Under the pieces are notes generated by a model. It did not search any database. It was not told where the DNA came from and saw nothing but the letters and a program-made list of their open reading frames with translations. Source: Cytauxzoon felis (taxonomy: Eukaryota > Apicomplexa > Aconoidasida > Piroplasmida > Theileriidae). Taken from it: 21,245 nucleotides of DNA. The stretch covers positions 1-21,245 of the forward strand of contig JAIQCW010000246.1 in the NCBI GenBank assembly GCA_020283715.1. Direction: 5' to 3'. The stretch's first letter is position 1, and every line of letters starts with the position of its first letter. The position numbers were made by a program, and so were the translations under genes. Below are positions 7,982-17,004 of the stretch, one piece after another.

Positions 7982-10900
7982 TTAGCATGCATTATTTAAC
8001 TTTATATCATGTAATAAAAATTCTTTAGCTCTACTATCATAAAAATCTATACATTCAAATCTATTAATAATAATATTAATAGATATATCAATCAATTGTA
8101 ATATATATTCTATCATCTCATCATTCTCTAAATCTAATTGTCTATAATGATTCTTTAAATATATAAGAGGGCCCACAATTGAAATTAATCTTTCTATAGA
8201 ATAATATTGTAATTTGTCATATATAAACTTTAAAGCCTTATAAATTACATCATGACATGATAATTCACATAAAACATTCAAAAGAACAGATGGATAATTC
8301 TCATATAATTGAATTATATCGTCATCCATTACTTCCATAGATGAATGCTTAAATAATCTACTAAGCATCTCAATTGAAATGTCATCCACTCCACCTGAGG
8401 TCCAATCCACTTCTATCCCATCTGAGGCTACAATCCAACTATCCTTCCCATTGCATGGAGCTCCACCTGAGGTCGTCCTGCCGTCAGCTCTCCACTTGAT
8501 GTCTAATGCACCTTGTCTTCCACTAGCCGTGGAGGCTCCTCCAATTACATCCCCCTCAAACTCCCGTAGATCGTTTTCGGGTAATCCACCTGAGGTTACA
8601 TCCACTAGGTTAGAGGTATGTTCTTCCGGGTTAACATATTTTGTTCTTAGGGGTTGATATTTTACGTTATTCCGGGTTAACATTCTCTGTTCCTCCGAGT
8701 AGAATTCTCTGTTTTTAGTGGTAGACATTTTTTTTATTCTTCCGGGTAATTCCTGTTCTTCCGGGTTAACTTCGCCACGATCTCCGGGAGTGGCTATACT
8801 CTTTAGAGATAGGTAATTAAAAGAGCTCTCTGCAGGAGAACGAAAGGTGGATTGGATTTCAGGTGTTGATATTATTAGATTATTGAGTATTATTTTACAA
8901 TAATTGAGCATGATTTTGGTTTCGGTAATTTGGAATAGGTTGTATATGGGTAGTTGTAATTGTTTTATATGTGATGATAGGATATTGAAGAATATTTTAA
9001 GTACATTGATGAATGATATGAATGTATGACGCCATTGTATATTATTGAATGCTTTAGTTAATAAATTTGAATTATTATATTTGATATCATTTAATAAATT
9101 AAAATTTGTAAAAAAATCTAAACGTTTATTTAATAATCCATTGAAATATATTAAATCCCATATAAAATCTGATCTATTATTGATCCTAGATAATGTATAG
9201 AATGGATATAATAAATGTCTAATATTAATTATAATATTTATAATTTGTTGTTCATTTAATTTATATATTAATGGTATTATAGAATATTGTATATGATTAG
9301 ATACAGTATATAAAAACATTCCATTTAAATCTAATTTTAATATAAATAATGATATTAATGATAAATTTGGTTTATAATATATAAAATTATTATTAGTACT
9401 ATTATAAAATTCATTATCTTCATTTAAATATGGTAAATGTTTATTATCCAGGAGTAAACATTTAGGTACAATAAAATTTAATATTGATATTATATTATCA
9501 ATATTATAATAAGATGATGTATGTAATAAACGATTATATAAAGATGATAAAATATTATAATCTAATTCATTATAATCTATAAATCTACTATAATCATTAA
9601 TTATATATATACAATTAGCAATATCTATACATCTAAAACCATTAACATTTAAAAAATCCATAACCTTATTATAATCTATACTTTTCTCATCCAAATTTTT
9701 ATAATTATCAACAACTAAACCATTCATATATTCATCCAACCAACCATCCATATTAATAGCCTCTTTCAAATTAATCTCATGCGATTTATTAAAACATCTA
9801 TATATATTCTCAATATGATATAATATCACCAATTCATCAAAATCCATATTAATAACATCATTTATTGTACCAGTAACTCCACCTCTTCCACTAGGCGTTT
9901 CACCTGAAGTCTTTCCACTAGGCGTGGAGCCTTCTTTATTTACCTCCCCTTCCAGCTCCCGTAGATCAGCTACGGGTTGTCCACTTGGGGTCTCCACTTG
10001 AGGTCTATTAACAAGATTACGTTCTTCCAGGTTGATAAATTTCGTTTCTCCGGGTAGAATTCCTGTTCTTAGGGGTTGATATTCTTCGTTCTTCCGGGTT
10101 GATTTTTTCTGTTCCTCCGGGTATAATTCTCTGTTCTTAGGGGTAGACATATTTCCTGTTCTTCCGGTTTGACCACTTGATGTCTGTTCTTCCGAGTAGA
10201 TATTGCCAGGATCTCTAGGAGTGGCTTTACTCTTTAGAGATAGGTAATTGGAAGAGCTGACGGCAGGATGGACCTCGGTGAAGGAGCTGTCTGCAGGACC
10301 TCGAGTGGAACGCCTAGTGGGATCAGAGGTGGTATAAGATGAGGTGGTATAAGATGAGGTGGATTGAACCTCAGGTTGGGAATTATCATCTGTTTGTAAT
10401 GTTAATCTTCTGAGTGAATTTATAAAGGGATAATAAGTTTGATGTTTCAGTGTAATATAATCTTGAGGGTATAAATCATTATAGCGTTTTATGACGACAT
10501 TATTGCAATTGACGATAAAATTTAAAATTTTATTACATGGAAGTATAGGAGCAAATTTATTTTCAATTAAATTTAATAAACTGTTATAAATCAATGGGAT
10601 CTGATCCTTGTACGTTATAAAAATATCATTTTTCTTAAGTGATTCCTCATCAAAATTCAATTTACCAGGTAATCTCCATGGCATATTACCGATTTTTATA
10701 TTGCGATTCCATAAACGCTTAAATTCAATCCTATAATGTACCGTAGATATCAAAAACTCCGAATTACATAACGCGAAGGCACTCAACAAATCAAAGGCAG
10801 AATCATAATCAAGATCATTACATACACTCGATGTTCTACCTGAGGTCGTCTTGCAGACAGCTTCTCCACCTGAGGTCTTTCCACTAGGCGTGGAGCCCCT

Positions 10901-12157
10901 TCTATTTACTTTCCCCTTCGCTTCCAAGAGATCAGCTACGGGTTCCACTTGAGGTCCAGTACTAATTCCACCTTCTCTTCCGCCACGATCTCCGGGAGTG
11001 ACTTTACTCTTTAGAGATAGGTAATTGGAAGAGGGCTCCACGCCGAGTGGGAAAGGAGAGGTAACCTCAGGTGGAGAGTTATCTATAGAGCTGCTATTTT
11101 CATTTAATATTTTCATTGTGTATGTTTCAAAATTTGTTAAGCATACGAGTGGTTCATTTAATGCGATAGAAATGGCTTTGGTATAGAATTCTACAAAATT
11201 TGGATCTTTGGACAATTTGAAAAATGATTTTAGACAGAAGACTATTTCTGTTAGGGTTAATTCATTTATTCGTTCATATAATGTACCGAATATGACATCA
11301 TTGATCTTCTTAATTGGATATTTAATATTTGTGAATGATTTGAGTACTATAATAATATCCTGAGTATTAACACCATCTGGATATCTTGATGTCTTACCAC
11401 CTAACATCAAATCATAAAATACAAGACCCAATATATTAATAAATGGTCCATATCGTGATTTAATCTTACCATATACATCTATAGCAGCAGCGATATCACA
11501 TGGATTGAATTCATGAAGTTGAGATTGTAATGATAATAATAATTTATTACGAACATCATGTACTAATAATCCAGCATTATCTAATACTAACAAGACAGTT
11601 AATGCCTGCTTCAATGTAAATCTGTGATAATTTAATAACGTCTGGATACGATTTTGTATGGAAATTAATGCTTCTCTATCCACTAAATTATGCTTCAAAT
11701 TATAACTCTTCAAGTATAAATACAGGTCTTTTACAGTAAAATCATACGAAAAATTCGGTAAATTATATATTAGACCAAATATAACCTCATCCACAGATAA
11801 TTTATCAACCTCCATCTCTACTTTAACCAAATCACCAGTCACCTTACACTTTTTAAATAGAAATACACTGTTATTCAATGGTTTCTGGATAACACAATCC
11901 TCCCTAAAGTCCAAATCAATGTAATCCTGAGTAGAATCATCTCTACCAATCCAATCCCGTCTAGGATCATCCAAAGGTAATCCTTTATCCCTAACCGATT
12001 CCTTCGAGCGATTAATATCGTAATAGTTAAATTTTACATCATCCTTTTGAGCAGAAGTATCAACAGCGGTGCTATATCCGAATCGACGGTTGAATTTGTA
12101 AAGTCTCAATTGGTTAATATAGCGATAAATTCTAGTAATATTGAAAGATTCCTTCAT
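7982..12157 (-). CDS. Large helical-repeat protein, OPR/FASTK-like, probable mitochondrial RNA-binding protein
   Basis: A single uninterrupted frame of 1391 residues starts at ATG 12157. The N-terminus (MKESFNITRIYRYINQL, then RLYKFNRRFGYSTA) is basic, aromatic and nearly free of acids, like a mitochondrial presequence with a possible cleavage after RRFGYS. Residues about 95-350 are successive amphipathic helix pairs (VDEVIFGLIYNLPNFSYDF, FTLKQALTVLLVLDNAGLL, TEIVFCLKSFFKL), the pattern of OPR/RAP-type proteins; helices resume at about 800-1090 and 1275-1391. No RAP domain is visible. Three dispersed-repeat copies interrupt it at residues about 361-442, 594-760 and 1099-1256, together about a quarter or more of the length, so the ancestral protein was perhaps 950-1000 residues. 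Alternatively the inserts are spliced out; transcripts would decide. It is divergent from CK2 beta. Confidence 0.78.
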   Translation of the reverse strand: MKESFNITRIYRYINQLRLYKFNRRFGYSTAVDTSAQKDDVKFNYYDINRSKESVRDKGLPLDDPRRDWIGRDDSTQDYIDLDFREDCVIQKPLNNSVFLFKKCKVTGDLVKVEMEVDKLSVDEVIFGLIYNLPNFSYDFTVKDLYLYLKSYNLKHNLVDREALISIQNRIQTLLNYHRFTLKQALTVLLVLDNAGLLVHDVRNKLLLSLQSQLHEFNPCDIAAAIDVYGKIKSRYGPFINILGLVFYDLMLGGKTSRYPDGVNTQDIIIVLKSFTNIKYPIKKINDVIFGTLYERINELTLTEIVFCLKSFFKLSKDPNFVEFYTKAISIALNEPLVCLTNFETYTMKILNENSSSIDNSPPEVTSPFPLGVEPSSNYLSLKSKVTPGDRGGREGGISTGPQVEPVADLLEAKGKVNRRGSTPSGKTSGGEAVCKTTSGRTSSVCNDLDYDSAFDLLSAFALCNSEFLISTVHYRIEFKRLWNRNIKIGNMPWRLPGKLNFDEESLKKNDIFITYKDQIPLIYNSLLNLIENKFAPILPCNKILNFIVNCNNVVIKRYNDLYPQDYITLKHQTYYPFINSLRRLTLQTDDNSQPEVQSTSSYTTSSYTTSDPTRRSTRGPADSSFTEVHPAVSSSNYLSLKSKATPRDPGNIYSEEQTSSGQTGRTGNMSTPKNRELYPEEQKKSTRKNEEYQPLRTGILPGETKFINLEERNLVNRPQVETPSGQPVADLRELEGEVNKEGSTPSGKTSGETPSGRGGVTGTINDVINMDFDELVILYHIENIYRCFNKSHEINLKEAINMDGWLDEYMNGLVVDNYKNLDEKSIDYNKVMDFLNVNGFRCIDIANCIYIINDYSRFIDYNELDYNILSSLYNRLLHTSSYYNIDNIISILNFIVPKCLLLDNKHLPYLNEDNEFYNSTNNNFIYYKPNLSLISLFILKLDLNGMFLYTVSNHIQYSIIPLIYKLNEQQIINIIINIRHLLYPFYTLSRINNRSDFIWDLIYFNGLLNKRLDFFTNFNLLNDIKYNNSNLLTKAFNNIQWRHTFISFINVLKIFFNILSSHIKQLQLPIYNLFQITETKIMLNYCKIILNNLIISTPEIQSTFRSPAESSFNYLSLKSIATPGDRGEVNPEEQELPGRIKKMSTTKNREFYSEEQRMLTRNNVKYQPLRTKYVNPEEHTSNLVDVTSGGLPENDLREFEGDVIGGASTASGRQGALDIKWRADGRTTSGGAPCNGKDSWIVASDGIEVDWTSGGVDDISIEMLSRLFKHSSMEVMDDDIIQLYENYPSVLLNVLCELSCHDVIYKALKFIYDKLQYYSIERLISIVGPLIYLKNHYRQLDLENDEMIEYILQLIDISINIIINRFECIDFYDSRAKEFLLHDIKLNNAC
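8391..8864 (-). repeat. Dispersed palindromic element, copy 6, translated, with a nested module
   Basis: Sense orientation in the 1391-residue gene. Arm A (about 8765-8864) reads SSFNYLSLKSIATPGDRG and arm B (about 8520-8600) reads LPENDLREFEGDVIGG. Between them lies a separate module of about 170 bases made of GTTCTTCCGGGTT-like units. Beyond arm B the left end carries extra end cassettes (CGTCCTGCCGTCAGCTC and CCACCTGAGGTC repeated). The whole block is open in the host frame. Confidence 0.85.
8605..8775 (-). repeat. Nested TTCTTCCGGGTT short-repeat module, copy a
   Basis: On the + strand there are repeated units such as GTTCTTCCGGGTTAAC, GTTCTTAGGGGTTGATA and GTTCCTCCGAGTAGAATTC. On the gene strand these read as NPEEQ, STTKNREFYSEEQ and YQPLRTK. 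The same set in the same order occurs in copy 7 at about 10018-10205, so the two inserts share an internal sequence not found in other copies. Confidence 0.8.
9879..10379 (-). repeat. Dispersed palindromic element, copy 7, translated, with a nested module
   Basis: Sense orientation in the 1391-residue gene. Arm A reads SSSNYLSLKSKATPRDPG and arm B reads QPVADLRELEGEVNKEGS. The end near 10320-10370 has a small tandem duplication of GAGGTGGTATAAGAT. It is the longest copy because of the nested TTCTTCCGGGTT module between the arms. Confidence 0.87.
10018..10205 (-). repeat. Nested TTCTTCCGGGTT short-repeat module, copy b
   Basis: Units such as GTTCTTCCAGGTTGATA, GTTCTTAGGGGTTGATATT, GTTCCTCCGGGTATAATTC and GTTCTTAGGGGTAGACAT. 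On the gene strand they read STPKNRELYPEEQ, YQPLRTG and NLEERN. This is homologous to the module at 8605-8775, with the same unit order. Confidence 0.8.
10836..11075 (-). repeat. Dispersed palindromic element, copy 8, translated
   Basis: A compact full copy in sense orientation in the 1391-residue gene. Arm A reads SSNYLSLKSKVTPGDRGG and arm B reads EPVADLLEAKGKVNRRGS, followed by STPSGKTSGG from the cassette CCACTAGGCGTGG. Termini are CCACCTGAGGTTACC-like. Both arms are in the host frame. Confidence 0.88.
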
Positions 12158-12460
12158 TTTAACATCTTTTTAACAATGTAAAACTCAATGTGTCGATATA
12201 ATAGTATCTTAATCCGTAATTATGTCTTGTTAGCACCCATACAAAATTGGCGCTAGAAATTCAGGAAATCTAACTATCATCGATGTCTTGTCATAAATTA
12301 ATCAATATATAAATATATACAACATTTTGCATGACCTAAAGTCAGAGACCAAAAATCAGGGAAGGGTATAGAAGCCTCAGTAATACCTTCCCCATTGGAT
12401 CTCCATCATTCAATAGTATAATTGTATGGATATTCATATCTAGTTTAAGAAACCTATTCA
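12158..12460. promoter_or_regulatory. Divergent intergenic region between the 1391-residue gene and CK2 beta
   Basis: These 303 bases lie between two divergent start codons and contain neither a gene nor the dispersed repeat. They must hold both 5' ends. I see no recognisable motif. This is inferred from position only. Confidence 0.35.
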
Positions 12461-13675
12461 ATGGAGGAGGAGTATACAGAGTGGCAAGAATTTAGCTCTG
12501 ATTCGTGCGAATCTCTCAAATGGATTCCATGGTTTACATCACTGGAAGGGCATGAATTCTTGGTTGAAGTATATTTTAAATTTTATATAAATTTCATCAT
12601 ATTTATAGGTATCAGAAAGTTTTATAAGGGATCAGTTCAATTTGAGCGGTCTAAAGTCACTTAAAAATTACAATGGTGCAATGAGTATGATACTAGGCCC
12701 CGCTCCTACAGAAGAGGTCTTCATGGATAGTAAATTCTTAGAACTATATATGAATGCAACCGATCTATATGGTCTCTTACATTCACGATTCATCACTACG
12801 CCAGCTGGCCTTTCCATCATGGTTAGTTCTAAACGAACACAGTTAATGAACTCTTGTCTACCGAATCTTCACATCCTTCTACCTTCAAATCATACTCTCT
12901 GTTCCACTCCACCTGAGGTCCAATCACTACCTTCCTTTTCCACTCGCCATGGAGGCCTTCTTTATTTACATCCCCCTCCGCTTCCCTGAGATCAGCTACG
13001 GGTTCCACTTGAGGTACAATCACTAACCTCTCACCGCCACGATCTCCGGGAGTGGCTTTACTCTTTAGAGATAGGTAATTAGAAGAGCTCCATGCAATGG
13101 AAAAGATGGACCTCAGGTGGAACGGCGAGTGGATGACAAGGATTGGACCTCTGGTGGAGTCTTGTCTATATGACAATTATATGTATAAAAACATGTTACA
13201 CAATCTATGTTTGGCATTGTATTAAATTTCATTTCATTAATTTTAATTTTATAGAAGGAGAAATATCAACAGGGTGTATTTGGTCAATGTCCTAGGGTAC
13301 AATGTCAGAGACATAATGTATTACCGGTTGGATTTAGTGATAATTTGCATAATCATCGTATAAAGATTTATTGTCCTAGATGTCAAGAGGCTTATGTAAT
13401 AAGATCTGGTGAAGTTCATGCTGATATTGATGGTGCATTTTTTGGAAGATCATTTCCACATTTATTTTTATTGACATTTCCACAACTTATACCAGATGAG
13501 GCACCTGTACCATTTATACCTAAGATTTTTGGGTTTAAAGTTCATAATATTAATTCATTGATCAAGGTGAAGTTAGAAAATGTAAGTTTATAGGTTGATA
13601 TTTATTAATAATAAATATTATAATTTTCAGGGTGAATTTGGTGAATTAAATAAAGATACATCGCAAATAAGATGA
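12461..13675 (+). CDS. CK2B: Casein kinase 2 regulatory subunit beta
   Basis: Four exons (12461..12568, 12609..12821, 13255..13581, 13631..13675), all GT-AG and in phase, give 230 residues (human CK2 beta has 215). Family landmarks: WIPWFTSLEGHEFLVEV, IRDQFNLSGL, the helix DLYGLLHSRFI, KYQQGVFGQCPR, and the zinc finger with Cys119, Cys124, Cys147 and Cys150, whose spacing (5, 23, 3) equals that of human Cys109/114/137/140. DGAFFGRSFPHL and PKIFGFKVH complete the C-terminal fold. The beta subunit dimerises through the zinc finger and docks the CK2 catalytic subunits, choosing substrates. The acidic loop of the human protein is reduced here (PAPTEEVFMD). Intron 2 (433 nt) is enlarged by a dispersed repeat in antisense; introns 1 and 3 are 40 and 49 nt. 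Confidence 0.97.
12904..13158 (-). repeat. Dispersed palindromic element, copy 9, antisense in CK2 beta intron 2
   Basis: A full copy whose A-to-B direction is opposite to the host gene. On the - strand it keeps one open frame through both arms (SSNYLSLKSKATPGDRGG ... EPVADLREAEGDVNKEG) although it is intronic. On the + strand the A arm gives stops in all three frames (TTTAGAGATAGGTAATTAG). Termini are CCACCTGAGGTC and GGACCTCAGGTGG. Confidence 0.9.
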
Positions 13676-13850
13676 TAATTTGTAATTGATATAATGTAAT
13701 TTAATTTATTGTTTATAATTATTTTTCTTTACATGTCTATTAATTTCCCCCATTGGTCATCTATATTGTAGTTGTTTTATTTTGTGGTGTCATTTATCTT
13801 TCTGGATTTTCATCACTTTATATTTTTTACATTTTAATTCATATAAAAAA

Positions 13851-14882
13851 ATGGTTAACTTGACTATACCTAGATTTAAACAAAAGGTCTGTGATGCCTT
13901 GGTTATGTTTGGTCTACATGTAAATAGAATTCCATTTGTATCGCATCCAGGTACATAAATTATCATATCAAATATAATATTTTTAAAAAATTATTATATA
14001 GGTGTAATGGCATTAGCACAATTACTTGAAATGAAATCTTTAGTTGAGCATCGCGCTCATTTCACACAAGAAGACGTTAATAGAATGTATGAACATGATG
14101 CAACACTAGCAGAGGTAAAAAAAATCATTTCATCCTCAATATATCATTCATATAGAAAGCACAAGTAGCTCTAGATCATGATCTACCAATCTCTCATTAT
14201 AATCTAGAATATCTCAACAAACCAGGTATTTAACACATACAAACATTCCACTCGAGGTTACATCTACCTCCTTTCCACTCGCCGTGGTGGCCTCTTCTAT
14301 TTACTTCCCCCTCAAGTTCCCGTAGATCACTTTCGGGTTCCACTCGAGGTCTCCACCTGAGGTCCAATCACTAACCTCTACACCGCCACGACCTCTGGGA
14401 GTGGCAATACTCTTTATAGATAGGTAATTAGAAGAGCTGACGGCAGGACGAAGAGAGTTCGATTGGACCTCAGGTGGAAGGCCTAGTGGGATGACCTCGA
14501 GTAGAGTTGGAAAAGATGTATTGATATTATTTGTGGATATTTATTGTTATTTTAATTATATATAAATTTAATTTAGGTTTTTTAGAGAGGTTATTAGAGG
14601 AGAAGAGATTGAATGAGCAAATTGCTAAGGAGGTTTTATCATCACCACCTGGTGATTATACACCTCCAGCTTCATTAAAGCATTATGTAGCACCAACTGT
14701 AAGTATCTTATTAATAATTATATATATATATATATAAATAGGTACCTATTGAATGGAGACAACATGAATTAGCAGTTACAAAATTAATGGTAGATGTTCA
14801 ACCATCTTTATTGCGTGAAATGGAGACGCAGGCGAAAATGAGAGAATTTATAGAGAAGCATAAAGAAAAATTAAAAGTTTAA
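13851..14882 (+). CDS. Conserved-looking 181-residue protein of unknown function, five exons
   Basis: Exons 13851..13950, 14002..14114, 14156..14225, 14577..14698 and 14742..14882 join in phase at GT-AG sites to give 181 residues. The start ATG follows a run of A and opens MVNLTIPRFKQKVCDALVM. The protein is hydrophilic and helix-rich (MALAQLLEMKSLVEHRAHF, FLERLLEEKRLNEQIAKEV), with a Pro-rich middle (SSPPGDYTPPASLKHYV) and a basic tail (IEKHKEKLKV). I do not recognise the family; no signal peptide or membrane segment is seen. A small organellar complex subunit is conceivable but unsupported. Introns 1, 2 and 4 are 41-51 nt; intron 3 (351 nt) carries a dispersed repeat. Its stop lies five bases from the stop of the convergent neighbour. 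Confidence 0.82.
14248..14503 (-). repeat. Dispersed palindromic element, copy 10, antisense in an intron
   Basis: A full copy in intron 3 of the 181-residue gene, opposite to the gene direction. On the - strand arm A reads SSNYLSIKSIATPRGRGG, but arm B falls in another frame, so the A-to-B reading frame is lost here. Cassettes are GTGGCGAG/CCACTCGCCGTGG at one end and CTGACGGCAGGAC at the other. Confidence 0.88.
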
Positions 14883-14887
14883 AAATA

Positions 14888-15781
14888 TTAATATAAATTA
14901 CTACAATTTTTTAAAAAATTTATCCAATTTATTGGTAATTGTTGTGATTCTGCTATTATTATATTATCTTTATGTATAGGATGTTGTATTTCAATCTTAC
15001 TTAGATGTATTGTACATATCTCTTCAATTTCAGGTCTTAAATACTTATCAATCAATAAAGATTTAATATTACATTTAAATCCTAAACAATTTAAGATATC
15101 AGTTAGATATCTATCGACTTTATTATCATCAATATATATTTCTACTAATATAAAGTCTTTTAATATTTTCTTTATCTCATCTGAGATTTCAAGATTATAA
15201 GACATCTCTAGAGTATTCATATGATCTTCAAGGCTTAATATATTAAATTTAATGTTATGATCATGTCGACCATTGAAATTTAAAAAAAATTTATTTCTAT
15301 TTGATATAAATTGAGATTTGGTATTATTAACATTTAAAAGTTTATAATTACCAATTTTATCATTATCTATACTCCTAAGTGATAGAGTAGGTGGATATTT
15401 ACATAGACTAAATGATATACTCTTGGTTCTATCTAATTTATTAAATTTGAATCTATTAAATTTAATTTTATTATGAAATATACATTTATATGTCTTTATA
15501 CATTTCTTTTCATTTATATACCTCTTGATTATATTGTACATACTATCATCTCTACAGCCTATAATAAGACCACTATGATTTACAGGTAATTTAGATGGAA
15601 ATTTAATACAAGATTCAGAATCTATATCTAATTTAATCTTTAATATAGATTTTAATCCTATATTTCCATCTATATCTACCTTCCATCCATATGGTTTGTT
15701 TATTATAAACAGACGATCACCTATACCCCTAAAGACAATTCTAAGATCCTCCGATATCATTCGACATTTCCTGAAATACAA
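14888..15781 (-). CDS. RluA-like pseudouridine synthase homologue lacking the catalytic Asp
   Basis: A single frame of 297 residues. The family framework is seen as DRLFIINKPYGW (the NKPxG entry motif), KLPVNHSGLIIGCR (position of the RLDxxTSGL catalytic motif), KTYKCIFHNK (the Y.A.V strand) and the C-terminal HPIHKDNIIIAESQQLPINW. In RluA-type enzymes the Asp of RLDxxTSGL is essential for the nucleophilic step; here that position is Pro and the Arg is Lys, while SGL is kept. The protein is therefore probably catalytically dead, perhaps an RNA-binding relic, unless another residue substitutes. The middle (residues about 105-200) is Asn/Lys-rich and poorly conserved. The start is the first ATG; an internal Met at residue 8 is an alternative. 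It is convergent with the 181-residue gene and divergent from RNase H2C (76 bases). Confidence 0.75.
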   Translation of the reverse strand: MYFRKCRMISEDLRIVFRGIGDRLFIINKPYGWKVDIDGNIGLKSILKIKLDIDSESCIKFPSKLPVNHSGLIIGCRDDSMYNIIKRYINEKKCIKTYKCIFHNKIKFNRFKFNKLDRTKSISFSLCKYPPTLSLRSIDNDKIGNYKLLNVNNTKSQFISNRNKFFLNFNGRHDHNIKFNILSLEDHMNTLEMSYNLEISDEIKKILKDFILVEIYIDDNKVDRYLTDILNCLGFKCNIKSLLIDKYLRPEIEEICTIHLSKIEIQHPIHKDNIIIAESQQLPINWINFLKNCSNLY

Positions 15782-15857
15782 TTCTAAATATGACTTATAT
15801 CATTTTATATATCTAATTATTAGAGGAATTATGGTAATATTGTCATGAGAAGAGTAT

Positions 15858-16520
15858 ATGGAATCCAAAGTACCACATAATGTGTAGACACTTGAAACAT
15901 TTGTAGATTCCTCCCTCAATGAATGAATTAAAGGTACATATACTACCATGTCTTATAAATTTCACTGGAAAGACAAATGTTGAGGATTTTTTCAGTAAAA
16001 AAATCGTAGATGGTAATGATGAAGATACTCCAAGAGCTAAAGGTATGTGTAGCCTAGATGATGACCATAATGAAACAATATATACCCTCAACATATAAAT
16101 CTTATAGCTGAAAAGGTCTGTAATGATATACGCAACGTAGATGACTACAATCTTAAAGTCATAGAAAAATACATTAGAGATGTCTATACCTGTAGTAATG
16201 GCATCAATAATCTATTGGGAACTGTACAGTATTGTACATTCCTACGTGGAAGACAACTACGCGGCAGCGTAATAAATTTAAATTCTATCGGTTATCATAT
16301 GTCTATTTCAACAATATCAGAGAATACCAAGAGTAAAGAATCAAATCTGGAAAAAAAGACAATTAAAATCATAGGTAATACAAAATCATTTTAGTAAGTT
16401 GAATAGAGGACCATAAGTCATCATTATTATAGCATATGGTCACTTGAGGATAACATATCACCATTGGATTATAATATCTCCAGCTATAAATACCTATTCC
16501 TTTCATCTTGTGTGAGTTGA
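15858..16520 (+). CDS. RNASEH2C: Ribonuclease H2 subunit C
   Basis: Four exons (15858..15869, 15907..16042, 16108..16393, 16433..16520), each GT-AG and in phase, give 173 residues (human subunit 164). Landmarks are KVHILPCLINFTGK (the family's HFLPC strand), YCTFLRGRQLRGS (the FRGR.L.G signature), then the strand NSIGYHMSI, and after the last splice FYIWSLEDN, matching the F..WGLE motif. Subunit C pairs with subunit B in the triple-barrel scaffold that holds the catalytic A subunit; the nuclear complex removes ribonucleotides from DNA and RNA:DNA hybrids. The 12-nt first exon (MESK) is the least certain part: translation could begin at the ATG at 15919, inside exon 2 (MNELKVHIL). No single frame in this region is long, so the gene is easily missed. 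Confidence 0.88.
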
Positions 16521-16643
16521 GTTTACAATCTCACATATCCATATAGATCGCCGACCATACAAATGAAGAAGATTACATCAAGGGGAGGTTGTAGACGGAT
16601 ATGGCCTATTAACAAGCTAATGTATTACTGAGGTGTTGTCTAC

Positions 16644-16858
16644 TCCACCTGAGGTTACCTCCACCATAGGTCGTCCTGCCGTCAGCTCTTCTATTTACTT
16701 CCCCCTCCGCTTCCCTGAGATCAGCTACGGGTAATCCACTCGAGGTCTTATCCTCAACACTACACTTCAGCCACGATCTCAGGGAGTGGCTTCACTCTTT
16801 AGAGATAGGTAAATAGAGGAGCTGTCTGCAAGACGACGTCAGATGGAATGGCGAGGTG
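16644..16858 (-). repeat. Dispersed palindromic element, copy 11, intergenic
   Basis: A full copy in the 484-base gap between the convergent RNase H2C and membrane-protein genes. On the - strand arm A begins SSIYLSLKSEATP and then meets a TGA where other copies have CGGAGA, so the conserved frame is broken. Cassettes are CGTCCTGCCGTCAGCTC and CTGTCTGCAAGACG. The rest of the gap is AT-rich with nothing recognised. Confidence 0.88.
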
Positions 16859-17004
16859 GAGTGTATAACATATAATGAATATTTTTAATTAGATTAAAAT
16901 TATAATGCCTAAGGGCATTAAAAGACTGCATTAAGATAGGATTTAAAATTTAAAACTACATTTTATAACATCTCAGGAGTATTATTCGTGTATTTTACTC
17001 CACT

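Noticed and set aside
8379..8657. A 92-codon + frame inside the 1391-residue gene
   Set aside because: It is the antisense of dispersed element copy 6. The host frame on the - strand is much longer and continuous.
15843..16094. An 83-codon - frame
   Set aside because: It is a shadow of RNase H2 subunit C exons 1-3 on the opposite strand, with no family of its own.
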